A stretch of DNA of 64,000 nucleotides, from positions 46,828 through 110,827 of the forward strand of contig MGYC01000008.1 of the NCBI GenBank assembly GCA_001801575.1. The letters are read 5' to 3'. The stretch's first letter is position 1. Each line of letters starts with the position of its first letter. Origin of the DNA: Gammaproteobacteria bacterium RIFCSPHIGHO2_12_FULL_41_20. Lineage in GTDB: Bacteria; Pseudomonadota; Gammaproteobacteria; DSM-16500. Shown here in pieces: positions 1-8,910 of the stretch. Made by a program: the position numbers and the translations under genes. Under the pieces are notes generated by a model that had not been told where the DNA came from, did no database searches, and saw only the letters and a list, made by a program, of their open reading frames with translations.

Positions 1-1022
1 CCACAGCAGCATTGCATTTAGCATATCTTGCCTTAAAATTGAAGGCAGGGGATATTCTATGGACTACACCTAATACTTTTGTTGCAACTGCTAATGCGGC
101 ATTGTTCTGTGGAGCTAGCGTTGATTTTGTGGATATAGATGCAAAGACGTACAATATGTGTCCTTATGCATTGGCTGAGAAACTTAAAAAAGCGGTAAAG
201 ACAGGAAAACTTCCAAAGATAGTTGTCCCAGTACATTTTGCTGGACAATCTTGTGATATGGAAGCTATTAAGCAATTAGCGGATCATTATCATTTTAAAA
301 TTGTGGAAGATGCAAGTCATGCTATTGGTGGATTATATAAAAAGCGTCCCATAGGTAACTGCCAATATTCTGATATTACTGTATTTAGTTTTCATCCTGT
401 CAAAATTATTACGACAGGTGAAGGTGGGATGGCAGTCACAAATAATTCTGAACTTGCGAAAAAAATGCAACTTTTACGATCTCATGGCATTATTCGTGAT
501 GAAAATAGGATGTCTGAAAAATCACATGGTGTATGGTATTATCAACAAATTAATTTGGGGTTTAATTATCGAATCACAGACTTGCAATGTGCACTAGGGC
601 TAAGTCAATTACAAAGAATTAATAAGTTTGTTCATAGAAGAAATATATTAGCGGAGCGATACAATAGTTATTTATCTAAGTTTCCCATGATTTTACCCTC
701 GATTATGTTTGATAATTACTCAGCATATCACTTATATGTCATTCAAATAGATCCTAGCCAAACGAGTATCTCACGTAAAGTTTTGTTTGATTATTTACGA
801 ACGGTTGGTATTAATGTAAATGTGCATTACATTCCCGTACATCTACAGCCTTATTATCGACAATTTGGATTTCAGAAAGGTGATTTTCCTATCGCGGAAA
901 CTTATTATCAATATACGTTAACGTTACCACTTTATTACGATTTGAGCGATAATGATCAAGATTTTATTATTAAGGAATTAAAAATAGGAATATGTCATGG
1001 AAGTACTTGCCATTTTAAATGA
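1..1022 (+). CDS. pseC: UDP-4-amino-4,6-dideoxy-N-acetyl-altrosamine transaminase, PseC-like (5' partial)
   Basis: PLP-dependent DegT/DnrJ/EryC1 aminotransferase that would add the 4-amino group to a UDP-4-keto-6-deoxy sugar in pseudaminic-acid-type synthesis. The reading frame is open to the left edge (Thr-Ala-Ala precedes the first possible TTG), so the N-terminus lies outside the window. PseC signatures are visible: VPVHFAGQSCDM, EDASHAIGG, FSFHPVK with the PLP lysine followed by ITTGEGGM, LGFNYRITDLQCALGLSQL, and the C-terminal VNVHYIPVHLQPYY. The last 12 or so residues (GICHGSTCHFK) are unlike the usual helical end of the family, so the tail may be frame-altered. The next gene points the opposite way. 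Confidence 0.88.
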   Translation, partial: TAALHLAYLALKLKAGDILWTTPNTFVATANAALFCGASVDFVDIDAKTYNMCPYALAEKLKKAVKTGKLPKIVVPVHFAGQSCDMEAIKQLADHYHFKIVEDASHAIGGLYKKRPIGNCQYSDITVFSFHPVKIITTGEGGMAVTNNSELAKKMQLLRSHGIIRDENRMSEKSHGVWYYQQINLGFNYRITDLQCALGLSQLQRINKFVHRRNILAERYNSYLSKFPMILPSIMFDNYSAYHLYVIQIDPSQTSISRKVLFDYLRTVGINVNVHYIPVHLQPYYRQFGFQKGDFPIAETYYQYTLTLPLYYDLSDNDQDFIIKELKIGICHGSTCHFK

Positions 1023-1050
1023 AGAATTTAGTTTTGAGTTTGTGCATACT

Positions 1051-2061
1051 TTATACGTTATATAAAGTCGATTGATAATATTTCATATTTTCTGTTGCCT
1101 GATACCACTTAATGGTTTCTTTTAGTCCTCTAATAAAACCTTCTTTTCCACTATATTGCGGCTGCCAATCTGTTAGTTGTAACGCTCTACGATTATCTGC
1201 CCACAAACGCTCCACCTCACTTTTGGGAGGACGAAGACGCTGTTTATCTTGAATTACTTCTATACTGGCACCCATCTGATTTGCTATCAATTGTACTGTG
1301 TTTGCCATTGAAATTTCAAAATTACTGCCAAAATTTACTACTTCGCCAATCACTCGATCTGATTTTGCCATTTCAATAAATCCCGAGACTGTATCCGCAA
1401 CGAATGAAAAATCTCTTGTAGGAGAAAGAGAACCTAATTGGATTTTCTTTTGCCCTGCATGTATTTGCATAATAACCGTTGGAATAAACGCACGGGTAGA
1501 CTGCCTCGGTCCAAAAGTATTAAACGGACGAATAATACTAACTGGAACCTCAAATGAGGTATAAAACGACATAGCGATTTGATCCGCACCAATCTTACTA
1601 GCCGAATAGGGAGATTGGGCTTGCAATGGATGCGCCTCATCAATTGGCACATAGCGAGCAGTTCCATATACTTCGCTCGTTGAAGTATGAATTATTTTTT
1701 GAACGCCTAATTCTAGTGATGCCTGTACAATATTTAATGTTCCATTTATATTTGTATCAATGTAACTATATGGAGAATAATAGGAATAAGGAATACCAAT
1801 TAAAGCTGCCAAATGCAAAACAATGCCGCATTCCTTCATGGCTTTCTTCACACACCCAATGTCTCGAATATCTCCCTTTTGTATTTCAATAGAGTCTTTT
1901 ATTACTGATGGCAATGTATCTAGCCAACCGTTAGTTCCAAAAGAATTATAACAAACAAATGCCCTAACAGAGCATCCGATGCTAACCAAACGCTCAACAA
2001 GATGAGAGCCAATAAAACCATCAGCCCCTGTAACGAAGATTTTCTCAGCTAATAAGTTCAT
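1051..2061 (-). CDS. NAD-dependent sugar-nucleotide 4,6-dehydratase/epimerase, LegB-like
   Basis: Extended short-chain dehydrogenase acting on a nucleotide sugar. The Rossmann motif GADGFIGSHL lies near the N-terminus, followed by the catalytic STSEVYG and YSASKIGADQ (YxxxK). FNTFGPRQSTRAFIPTVI and SPTRDFSFVADT are typical of the LegB/LLPSF_EDH group of legionaminic-acid dehydratases. The longer frame begins at 2118, but MNLLAEKIFVTG at 2061 matches the family N-terminus and is preferred. It is transcribed toward pseC, with a 28-bp gap. Whether the substrate is GDP- or UDP-linked cannot be told from sequence alone. Confidence 0.82.
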   Translation of the reverse strand: MNLLAEKIFVTGADGFIGSHLVERLVSIGCSVRAFVCYNSFGTNGWLDTLPSVIKDSIEIQKGDIRDIGCVKKAMKECGIVLHLAALIGIPYSYYSPYSYIDTNINGTLNIVQASLELGVQKIIHTSTSEVYGTARYVPIDEAHPLQAQSPYSASKIGADQIAMSFYTSFEVPVSIIRPFNTFGPRQSTRAFIPTVIMQIHAGQKKIQLGSLSPTRDFSFVADTVSGFIEMAKSDRVIGEVVNFGSNFEISMANTVQLIANQMGASIEVIQDKQRLRPPKSEVERLWADNRRALQLTDWQPQYSGKEGFIRGLKETIKWYQATENMKYYQSTLYNV

Positions 2062-2376
2062 AATTACTACATTACCCGCTAGCAAATGGCAGCTTAATAA
2101 AGTACGCTTGGCGTACATGAGAACATTATTTATAATTTTTGTATTCTATTGTCAAGCGAACTATACTCTTTGCGGCGATTCCTGCTGAAGCCGTCATCGC
2201 CACGCCCGCACAAAACGCTCGCTTCCAAAGAACGTCCTTGTAAGTTACTGCTGTACGTTTGCTCTTTCCACTTAAACGCTTTCCGCCAGAGACTGGTGAA
2301 GTATACTTTTTGCAGTGTAATGGGTATATAATCTTGCCTAATGTGAGAATATTTCCATTTTTATAGTTTTTAAATA
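2062..2376. other. Divergent intergenic region, no gene seen
   Basis: About 315 bp between two divergent dehydratase/epimerase genes. It must contain the start signals of both. The middle (about 2165-2300) is noticeably more G+C-rich than the flanks and carries one unsupported open frame. I see no RNA gene or intact repeat in it. Confidence 0.4.
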
Positions 2377-3336
2377 ATGATCAAAATGACTCCGGTTTCC
2401 AAACCCATTGTTTTTGGTGCATCTGGCTTTATAGGGCAGCATTTTATTAAAAAAGTCGGGCTTGATAAGTGTCTACCTATCACACGCACTGCTCAAGGCT
2501 GTAATAATTGGATTGAAGCAGACTTACTAAAGCTGAATTCTATTAAATCTGCGTTGAAACTTAGCGCCACTGTTATTAATCTTGCCTATTCTTATCAGTC
2601 TTCAGCTAATGAAAATATAAGAATGGCCAAAAATTTGGCGCAAACATGCCTTCAATCTAATATCTCCAGATTAATACATTGTTCAACTGCGATGGTTTTT
2701 GGGAATAATTCTTCATCTTTTTTGGATGAGGAATCTATATGTTATCCGGAAACCATTTATGAGAAGACAAAATATGATATAGAGAGAATTTTTTTAGAGG
2801 TAGCTAGCGATAAGCTGAAGGTGTGTATTTTGCGACCAACAGGGGTAATTGGTGCCGGTGGGCAAAATCTTAAAAAAATGTTATTTAAAATTCGACACGG
2901 AAATTCTATAACCAATTTTATTCGTTCATCAATTCATGGAACACGCCTATTAAATCTTATACCCGTCAAAGACGTGGTAAGAGCATTATTACACTTAACC
3001 GAATATACATCTATTTCTTCCGGAATATTTATTTGTTCTGCTGATGATGATCCTAATAATCGATATGATAAAGTGGAAGAATTAATGCGTTCATTTTTGA
3101 TGAAACAACCACGAATAAAATCAATTAAATTACCCACTTTTTTTCTTAATATGCTGTTGCAGATTTACCGATCTGGGAGTGGTTGTTTTGCAAATCGTTA
3201 TTACTCAGCAGAAAAACTTTTTTCTACGGGATTCCAAAGATCTATTTCCATTTCTAATGCTATTAGTGATTTTGTAGGGGCTGTTGACAATTTAAATCTC
3301 GTAGCGAAAAAAGAGGGGTCGAGACAAAATGAGTAA
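2377..3336 (+). CDS. NAD-dependent epimerase/dehydratase family protein
   Basis: Short-chain dehydrogenase of the extended (sugar-nucleotide) type, 319 residues. The nucleotide-binding motif GASGFIGQHF is near residue 15. The active site is STAMVFG followed by YEKTKYD (YxxxK). ILRPTGVIGAGG is the usual mid-domain segment. Substrate is unknown; position in the polysaccharide locus suggests a 4-epimerase or 4-keto-reductase. A glycosyltransferase follows 23 bp downstream on the same strand, so the two are probably co-transcribed. ATG at 2386 is an alternative start. Confidence 0.75.
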   Translation: MIKMTPVSKPIVFGASGFIGQHFIKKVGLDKCLPITRTAQGCNNWIEADLLKLNSIKSALKLSATVINLAYSYQSSANENIRMAKNLAQTCLQSNISRLIHCSTAMVFGNNSSSFLDEESICYPETIYEKTKYDIERIFLEVASDKLKVCILRPTGVIGAGGQNLKKMLFKIRHGNSITNFIRSSIHGTRLLNLIPVKDVVRALLHLTEYTSISSGIFICSADDDPNNRYDKVEELMRSFLMKQPRIKSIKLPTFFLNMLLQIYRSGSGCFANRYYSAEKLFSTGFQRSISISNAISDFVGAVDNLNLVAKKEGSRQNE

Positions 3337-3359
3337 AAATTTGAGGAGAATAAAGCAAG

Positions 3360-4448
3360 ATGCGGTTTATAACACCTAAAACTGAAACGCTACAGGAATA
3401 TAATTATAAATCATATCTTTTTAATCTTTCATATTCCTATCTTGGTGGCGCGTTGAAAAGAATTTTAGCCTATTTAGAATGGTTTGATAAGCACGGTGGG
3501 TCTTGTTTTGCCTTAAATTCTAGATTAAAAGGAATTGAAAAAAAATTTCCTAATAATCATTATTGTTTTGTACGGCAAAATCCAACCGCAAAAGTATTTA
3601 ATTATTCATCACGGCTTAATCAATTCATCAGTGATATTGGAAAAATTGATTTTTACTATTCATATGGTATTCCCCTGCCATGCAAGGTAGGAAGAGTCAA
3701 CTGGCTTCATATCGGCAATGTTTTACCTTTTGTTGGATTAGGTTATGTATCTTTCAAGCGCTCTTTAGAGTTAAAGCTCTTGGGTTTATTGATTAAAAAA
3801 AGTATGCGATATGCCGATATTATTTCGGCAGAATCAGAGTTTTCTCTGAGTTTACTAGATCGCTCTTTCAAAGATAAGTTTGTTGTATCTGTCAATGGAA
3901 GTGATGAAGAAATCAGTACTTACAAAAACAACTTGTTTTTTAACAATATTGAAAATATAGCAGTGGCTGTAGGCACATGTCGATATAAATGCATTGATGA
4001 TGTTTACAAAATTTATTTACACCTCCGGCAATCTAATCCAGATCTTCGTCTTATTATTACAGGTATAAAAGAAGATGTTCCAGCTCGTGTACAAAAAGAT
4101 AATTTAGTGGTTTTGTGTGGCATATTGCCACAATTAGACGTATGCAATCTATTAAAGAAAGCAAAATACTATATAACAACAACGATCATAGAAAATTCTT
4201 ATAACGCTGCATCAGAAGGTGCATTCCTTGCTAAAGAATCATTCCTGTCGGATATTGGTCCTCACCGAAAATTACTAAAGAATGTAAAATATAATGTGAT
4301 TAATAATTTGAATACAAGAGTGCCAAGTTTACATGTCCATCGAGAGGATATGAATGTAAATAATTTAAAATCATGGGATCAAATTATTAAGGATATCATT
4401 CAAATCCAGAGGTCACATTACACTTGTCAATTGACAGATATTGTATGA
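3360..4448 (+). CDS. Glycosyltransferase, GT4-like (GT-B fold)
   Basis: A 362-residue protein with a GT-B layout. The N-terminal half has NWLHIGN and ADIISAESEFSLSLL, the segment that usually follows the acceptor domain. The C-terminal half has repeated beta-alpha units (AVGTCRYKCIDDVYKIY, LIITGIK, VVLCGILPQLDVCNLLKKAKYYI) and an E-rich donor site (IIENSYNAASEGAFLAK). This resembles family 1/4 glycosyltransferases but is divergent, and neither donor nor acceptor can be named. It sits between an SDR gene and a deacetylase gene in one plus-strand run. TG at the stop is followed by a 54-bp gap before the next start. Confidence 0.65.
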   Translation: MRFITPKTETLQEYNYKSYLFNLSYSYLGGALKRILAYLEWFDKHGGSCFALNSRLKGIEKKFPNNHYCFVRQNPTAKVFNYSSRLNQFISDIGKIDFYYSYGIPLPCKVGRVNWLHIGNVLPFVGLGYVSFKRSLELKLLGLLIKKSMRYADIISAESEFSLSLLDRSFKDKFVVSVNGSDEEISTYKNNLFFNNIENIAVAVGTCRYKCIDDVYKIYLHLRQSNPDLRLIITGIKEDVPARVQKDNLVVLCGILPQLDVCNLLKKAKYYITTTIIENSYNAASEGAFLAKESFLSDIGPHRKLLKNVKYNVINNLNTRVPSLHVHREDMNVNNLKSWDQIIKDIIQIQRSHYTCQLTDIV

Positions 4449-4502
4449 ATCCAGTAGCATCATTTTCTTACTAAACTTATGCGAAAGATGAAGGAACATG
4501 TG

Positions 4503-5144
4503 ATGAACATACTGGCCGTCGGCGCACACTGGGATGATATTGAGCTCGGATGTAGCTTAACTTTAAAAAAATTAAAGGATAAAGGTCACCGCATCTTATC
4601 TGTTGTGGTATGTGGTTCCAATTACGGAGAAAATGCAACCGAAGGTATGGCAGAAGATGAAGCCCTAAGATGTGGACTAAATGCATTTCAATTAATTGGA
4701 GTAGAGTATATTCCAACAACCAAAGAACCTAATAGCCAATTAACATACAACAAAAAAATCATGCAACTTCTTGAAAGTGTCGCTAATAAATATAAAATCG
4801 ATACAGTATTCACCCATTGGTTTGGAGATGTAAACACAGATCACCAAACAGTCTGGAAAATATCTCGAACAGCCTTTAGAAACGTGAGAAATTTTCTTAT
4901 GTATCAATCAAATGCATATGATGACCATGTAAATTTTTTCAAGCCAAATGTATTCTTTAGTTTCAATAATAAAGAATATAGCCTCAAGGAGACATTGCTT
5001 TCACAATATGTAACGGAATGGGCACAAAGACAAGCACGATGGAAAAGAGAAATCTTTGAGAGAGAAAGATACTGGGGGTTTCTATCTGGAAATGAATATG
5101 CTGAAGGATTTCAAATAAGCAAACTCGTGGATTTCATTATATAA
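4503..5144 (+). CDS. PIG-L family deacetylase
   Basis: Zinc-dependent N-deacetylase of the PIG-L/LmbE fold, 213 residues. The metal-binding motif AHWDDIELGC is at the N-terminus (the family consensus is AHPDDxE, so Pro is replaced by Trp). The second metal histidine motif is HWFGDVNTDHQT. The start at 4503 is preferred over 4479 because AAGGA lies 7 nt upstream and the protein then opens directly with MNILAVGAH. The acyltransferase gene begins 23 bp downstream, suggesting that the pair removes one N-acyl group from a sugar and installs another. The exact sugar is unknown. Confidence 0.82.
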   Translation: MNILAVGAHWDDIELGCSLTLKKLKDKGHRILSVVVCGSNYGENATEGMAEDEALRCGLNAFQLIGVEYIPTTKEPNSQLTYNKKIMQLLESVANKYKIDTVFTHWFGDVNTDHQTVWKISRTAFRNVRNFLMYQSNAYDDHVNFFKPNVFFSFNNKEYSLKETLLSQYVTEWAQRQARWKREIFERERYWGFLSGNEYAEGFQISKLVDFII

Positions 5145-5167
5145 AAGATCACAAATGAGAGTCTATC

Positions 5168-5959
5168 ATGTTAAATAAGCATGCTTATGGTGAAAACGTT
5201 CAAATTGGAAAAAATTCGACAATTGCTCATAATGTCATTTTTATAGGACATGTTTTAATTGGAAATAATTGTAAAATTGGCAATAATGTTATTTTAAGAT
5301 CCGTTGCAATTGGCGATAACACAATTGTAGAAGACAATACAATTCTTGGTTATGAAACTATTACCGGTCATTATTACGATCAAAAACCGTTTCTAAAAAA
5401 AAATGTTCCTTTTAAAGACAGCGAATATAAAGTAATTATTGGGAAAAATGTCTTAATTAGAACCGGCGTTACCATCTATCATGACACCACTATCGGTGAT
5501 AATTGTTGGATAAACCATAATGCCTTGGTAAGAGAAGAAACAATTATATCAGCAGACATCTCTATCGGTTCGTATACTGTTGTTGAAAATAAAGTTTTAA
5601 TAGGAAAAAAATGTGCGATCCATAACCATGTGATGGTTTGCGGTGAAACAATCATCGAACCCTATGTATTTATCGGACCTAACGTGACATTTACAAATAA
5701 TTCCCCCATAGGCCATTTAAGAGATCTCCCCGCAACAATTAGGGGACCCAAATTGCGTTTGGGATGTGCGATCGGTGGAGGAGCCACCCTTTGTCCAGGG
5801 GTAGAAATAGGTCAGGAAGCGATAGTAGGTGCCGGTGCTATAGTAACTAAAGATGTTTCATCAAGAATAATCGTTGCAGGAAGTCCTGCTAAAAAAATAA
5901 AGGACGTAGATCCTAAAAGCTTTATAAAAAAGGAAATCCGTGATCAGTGTGAAACTTAG
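5168..5959 (+). CDS. Left-handed beta-helix (hexapeptide-repeat) acyltransferase
   Basis: The 263-residue protein consists almost entirely of hexapeptide repeats ([LIV]-G-x4), for example VQIGKNSTIAHN, VLIGNNCKIGNN and VIIGKNVLIRTG, broken by a loop near residues 60-90. The C-terminal part (AIGGGATLCPGVEIG, IVGAGAIVTKDV, AGSPAKKIKDV) is the usual end of WbbJ/LpxA-type O- or N-acetyltransferases. It is probably cytoplasmic, acts on a nucleotide sugar and uses acetyl-CoA. It directly follows a PIG-L deacetylase and is probably co-transcribed with it. Confidence 0.8.
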   Translation: MLNKHAYGENVQIGKNSTIAHNVIFIGHVLIGNNCKIGNNVILRSVAIGDNTIVEDNTILGYETITGHYYDQKPFLKKNVPFKDSEYKVIIGKNVLIRTGVTIYHDTTIGDNCWINHNALVREETIISADISIGSYTVVENKVLIGKKCAIHNHVMVCGETIIEPYVFIGPNVTFTNNSPIGHLRDLPATIRGPKLRLGCAIGGGATLCPGVEIGQEAIVGAGAIVTKDVSSRIIVAGSPAKKIKDVDPKSFIKKEIRDQCET

Positions 5960-6001
5960 AAAAACCTCATTTACTTTTTGTTGAGAGTTATACCAATAGT
6001 T

Positions 6002-6586
6002 TCATAGATTCCCGCTTTCGCGGGAATGACAATTCGGGTTAGCAGGAACACCTGTAATCGAATACTCTGGATCAACTATTTTAGTAGAAGCTCCAAGAAG
6101 AAGATTAAGACGTTTTTTTATTGTCTCTAAAGCCAATGATTGATTACCATGAGGCACTATTTTGAGTGCGGCCGCTTGCACTTTATGAATGGCAATACTT
6201 AACTCATCTACATTGTCTACTAGAAGTACTTTTCCACACGAATATAAGGTACTCCCAAATGTAACTTGATGATTGTTGACATGCTCACCAAATTCAGCGC
6301 GCCTTGGCATAACAATGGGACATTTTCCTTTTCGCAAAGCATGATGAATACTGCCAGCACCCCCATGGAAAATTAAAACTTCTGCATCATCAATATGTTG
6401 TGTAAAAGTATCCATATTAACAAAATCTATTCCATGGCATTCTTCCGAAAAAAAAGGAGTATGTCCATGTTGCACAAGTATGGGCTTAGGAAGACATGCT
6501 GCCTGACTTTTAACTGCATCCAGTAGACGAGTAAAAGCTTGTTTACAATTACCCACTGAAACAAATGTCTTATAACAAAGTTCCAA
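6002..6586 (-). CDS. PssE/Alg13-like glycosyltransferase catalytic subunit
   Basis: C-terminal (donor-binding) half of a split GT28-type glycosyltransferase, equivalent to PssE, EpsF or eukaryotic Alg13. It has FVSVGN at the start, VLIFHGGAGSIHHALRKGK (the conserved HGG..S loop) and PIVMPRRAEFGEHVNNHQ. It starts with TTG at 6586, 6 nt behind an AGGGAG ribosome-binding site, and overlaps the stop of the PssD-like gene by 17 bp, so translation is probably coupled. The last eight residues (HSRESGNL) come from a palindromic repeat at 6008-6027, so the natural C-terminus may have been altered. It works together with the PssD-like protein. Confidence 0.78.
   Translation of the reverse strand: MELCYKTFVSVGNCKQAFTRLLDAVKSQAACLPKPILVQHGHTPFFSEECHGIDFVNMDTFTQHIDDAEVLIFHGGAGSIHHALRKGKCPIVMPRRAEFGEHVNNHQVTFGSTLYSCGKVLLVDNVDELSIAIHKVQAAALKIVPHGNQSLALETIKKRLNLLLGASTKIVDPEYSITGVPANPNCHSRESGNL
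6008..6027. repeat. REP-like palindrome (ATTCCCGC-TTTC-GCGGGAAT)
   Basis: A perfect 8-bp stem with a 4-base loop. It lies inside the last codons of the PssE-like gene and just ahead of its stop at 6002-6004. The stem core (CCCGC...GCGGG) is a widely dispersed bacterial palindrome; in translated form it gives the SRESGN peptide seen here. It is the only copy of this type in the window. Confidence 0.75.
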
Positions 6587-7034
6587 TATATTCTCCCTTA
6601 GGAAAAAACTGCTTAAGCCCTGGCCATTGATAATAAAAAAAGTCGGCTAAATAATACATAATTTTGCCTGTTAATGAAGGTCTATCGACATAAGCCATAG
6701 TCTCAATATAGATTGTTTTAATCCCAAATAAGCAGCCTATTAATGAAAAAGGTACAATCAGACCTGCTCCAGTACTCATAATAATGCTGGGTCGCTCTTT
6801 TCTAATAATTTTAAAAGCTTCCCACATATTAATAACTATTTTCCAATTTCTTTCAGCATGTGTAATAAAATAGGTATTATTTTGCATGTCGCTCGCCAAT
6901 AAGGCTTTATCATTTAAAACATAAAAATGTTCATAGGTAGAATATATTGATAATAACCCCCTAATTTCACTTAAATGGCCACCACACGATGAAACAATAC
7001 AAATTTTTTTTTCATGCATACTATCTTGCACCAT
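6570..7034 (-). CDS. PssD/Alg14-like glycosyltransferase anchor subunit
   Basis: A 154-residue protein matching the membrane-recruiting half of a split glycosyltransferase (PssD, Alg14). KKICIVSSCGGHLSEIRGLL is the family N-terminal signature; MSTGAGLIVPFSLIGCLFGIKTIYIETMAYVDRPS is interrupted here only by normal family variation and contains the membrane-associated segment; GEYIGTLL ends the protein. It overlaps the upstream glycosyltransferase stop (7021) if the ATG at 7034 is used; the ATG at 7019 is an alternative. With the following PssE-like gene it forms one bipartite enzyme. Confidence 0.8.
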   Translation of the reverse strand: MVQDSMHEKKICIVSSCGGHLSEIRGLLSIYSTYEHFYVLNDKALLASDMQNNTYFITHAERNWKIVINMWEAFKIIRKERPSIIMSTGAGLIVPFSLIGCLFGIKTIYIETMAYVDRPSLTGKIMYYLADFFYYQWPGLKQFFPKGEYIGTLL

Positions 7035-8142
7035 AGTCGATAGAAATTAATTTACCCCAGGCTTGGCATATTTTTTTAGCTTCATTTTCTAATGTCCATG
7101 TTTCAATTATTTTAAGTGCGTGATTAGACATATTTGCTCGTTTATCAGAAGCTATCATTAGCTCTTCGACCGCATTTTGCAATGCAGTAATATCTCCTGT
7201 TTTTACAATTATCCCTGTCTTTTTATGTATAATTAAATCATCAATACAGCCCACTCTATCAGAAACAATAACGGGTAGCCCGAGTGCCATCGCCTCATTC
7301 ACAACCAAACCCCAAGGCTCAGTATACGATGGTAATATCATGACATCAACAGCATGATATACCTTAATCACATCGTTACCCGAAACGCGTCCAGCATAAC
7401 GTATCTGCTTATTTAGTCTAACGCTCTCCTCTATTTGCTGGCACATAGGACCATCTCCTGCTATCAATAGCTTCACATTCGGATGGCGAATTTGATTAAA
7501 TACAGTAATAAGATCACTAATTCCCTTATGCTTAACCAGTCTACCAATAAATAAAAAAACAATATCGTTATCAGCAATAGAGTAACGTTCGCGTATTTTT
7601 TGACGATCTTCTGGCATAAGTGTTGCAGCGTATCGCTTTATACTAGTAACATCCACCGTCATCTGTACTGGGACAATATATTTTGGATTAACATCGTAAT
7701 ACTCAATATATTTTGCCTGACGCGTCCCGCCTGGCAAAAATAAATTAACTAAACTAAATAATCTAGGATAAATTAAACGCTTAACTACACGCTTCCAAAG
7801 CATAGTTTCATATGGCATGGGTGTATCTGATTCAATTGCAATAGGTATAGAAAACAGCTTAGAAAAAAAAATCAATAATAAAGATGTGAACTCCCCCCAT
7901 CCAGCAAGATGAATCATATCGTATTTGTTATTTAATAAGAGCTGTACAATACAGTATGCTCTTCTTAATTTGCTTTTTGGAAATAACATCCATTGCCTAT
8001 TAAGATCAATATTCCAATTTTGAGATAGGTTTTCTTCCAAAAATATGACGTCAATCTTACCGTTAAAAATTAAAATAAGCTCTTCCACCAACCTCACGAT
8101 ATAGGGCGTTGGCTCAACATAAACCATTAATATTTTTTTCAT
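7021..8142 (-). CDS. Glycosyltransferase family 4
   Basis: A GT-B glycosyltransferase of 373 residues. The C-terminal domain is clearly GT4: FLFIGRLVKHKGISDLI, KLLIAGDGPMCQQI, IRYAGRVSGNDVIKVYHAVDVMI is spread over the usual positions, and PSYTEPWGLVVNEAMALGLP carries the E-x7-E donor motif. The ATG at 8142 (MKKILMVYVEPTPY) is preferred over a TTG at 8172 because the protein then starts at the first beta strand. A GGGAG sits about 12 nt upstream. It is the first gene of a minus-strand operon with the PssD/PssE pair. Confidence 0.82.
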   Translation of the reverse strand: MKKILMVYVEPTPYIVRLVEELILIFNGKIDVIFLEENLSQNWNIDLNRQWMLFPKSKLRRAYCIVQLLLNNKYDMIHLAGWGEFTSLLLIFFSKLFSIPIAIESDTPMPYETMLWKRVVKRLIYPRLFSLVNLFLPGGTRQAKYIEYYDVNPKYIVPVQMTVDVTSIKRYAATLMPEDRQKIRERYSIADNDIVFLFIGRLVKHKGISDLITVFNQIRHPNVKLLIAGDGPMCQQIEESVRLNKQIRYAGRVSGNDVIKVYHAVDVMILPSYTEPWGLVVNEAMALGLPVIVSDRVGCIDDLIIHKKTGIIVKTGDITALQNAVEELMIASDKRANMSNHALKIIETWTLENEAKKICQAWGKLISIDYGAR

Positions 8143-8240
8143 TAAATTTTCGTTCTCCCTATAAATAGGCAAGGCATAACATTTTATCTTTTGTTATACT
8201 TTCTTGATATTTGAATCCCGGCTCATTTAATGGATAGATT

Positions 8241-8873
8241 ATGGCATTACCAAAGTATGTACAATATGGATGTGGATTAGACGCGCCATCGGGATGGCTA
8301 AACTTTGATGCCAGCCCTACTCTTTTCTTACAAAAAATTCCCATTGTGGGTTTTATTTTTCATAAATTATCTGTAACTAAATTTCCACTCCATATTAAAT
8401 ATGGCAATATAATTCGAGGACTTCCCATAGAAAAAGAATCCTGTCAGGCAATATATTGTTCGCATATTTTAGAACACTTATCTCAAGAAGATTTCAGAAT
8501 CGCGATCCAAAATACTTTTTCCTATTTAGTAAAAGGAGGGATCTTCAGATTTGTAGTGCCAGACTTAGAATGCCTTGCTCAAATTTATTTAGCTTCAAGT
8601 GATCCCAACGCTTGTAGTCTCTTTATGCAGAATTGTTGCTTAGGAAAAAAAAACCGAAATAAGAATTTCTTCATGTTTTTGCGAGAATGGCTAGGACATA
8701 GCCAACATTTGTGGATGTGGGATTTTAAGGGGCTCACAGAAGAATTAAAATCGGTCGGTTTTCAACAAATTAGCCGTGCCGAATATGGGGATTCTCAACA
8801 TATAAAATTTCGGGAAGTAGAAGAGCTCAACCGATGGGAAAAAAGTGTTGGTATTGAGTGCATAAAACCATAG
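8241..8873 (+). CDS. SAM-dependent methyltransferase (class I, type 11-like)
   Basis: A 210-residue protein of the kind found in polysaccharide clusters. It opens with VQYGCGLDAPSGWLNFD, an unusual motif I of the form YGCGxxxPxGWLNxD. This is followed by LPIEKESCQAIYCSHILEHLSQEDF, the acidic post-motif region, and GGIFRFVVPDLECL. The likely role is O- or N-methylation of a sugar. It is divergent from the GT4 gene (98 bp between starts) and convergent with the nucleotidyltransferase gene. Confidence 0.72.
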   Translation: MALPKYVQYGCGLDAPSGWLNFDASPTLFLQKIPIVGFIFHKLSVTKFPLHIKYGNIIRGLPIEKESCQAIYCSHILEHLSQEDFRIAIQNTFSYLVKGGIFRFVVPDLECLAQIYLASSDPNACSLFMQNCCLGKKNRNKNFFMFLREWLGHSQHLWMWDFKGLTEELKSVGFQQISRAEYGDSQHIKFREVEELNRWEKSVGIECIKP

Positions 8874-8893
8874 CTTTGATCCATTTTAGATTT

Positions 8894-8910
8894 ATATACC
8901 CGTAGCGTTT
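8894..8910. repeat. Solo copy of the terminal sequence of the 40.1-kb inverted repeat
   Basis: The 17-mer ATATACCCGTAGCGTTT matches 16 of 17 bases of the outer end of the inverted-repeat arm at 40132 (ATATACCCGAAGCGTTT). It touches the stop codon of the nucleotidyltransferase gene. It is probably a decayed or partial copy of the same dispersed element. Confidence 0.5.

Noticed and set aside
997..1065. Short plus-strand frame (MEVLAILNEEF...) overlapping the pseC end
   Set aside because: It is only 22 codons, overlaps two genes, and I cannot match it to a family; possibly the relic of a following gene.
2149..2331. 60-residue open frame in the gap between two dehydratase genes
   Set aside because: No recognisable protein pattern, no ribosome-binding site and low-quality composition; more likely chance in a G+C-richer patch.
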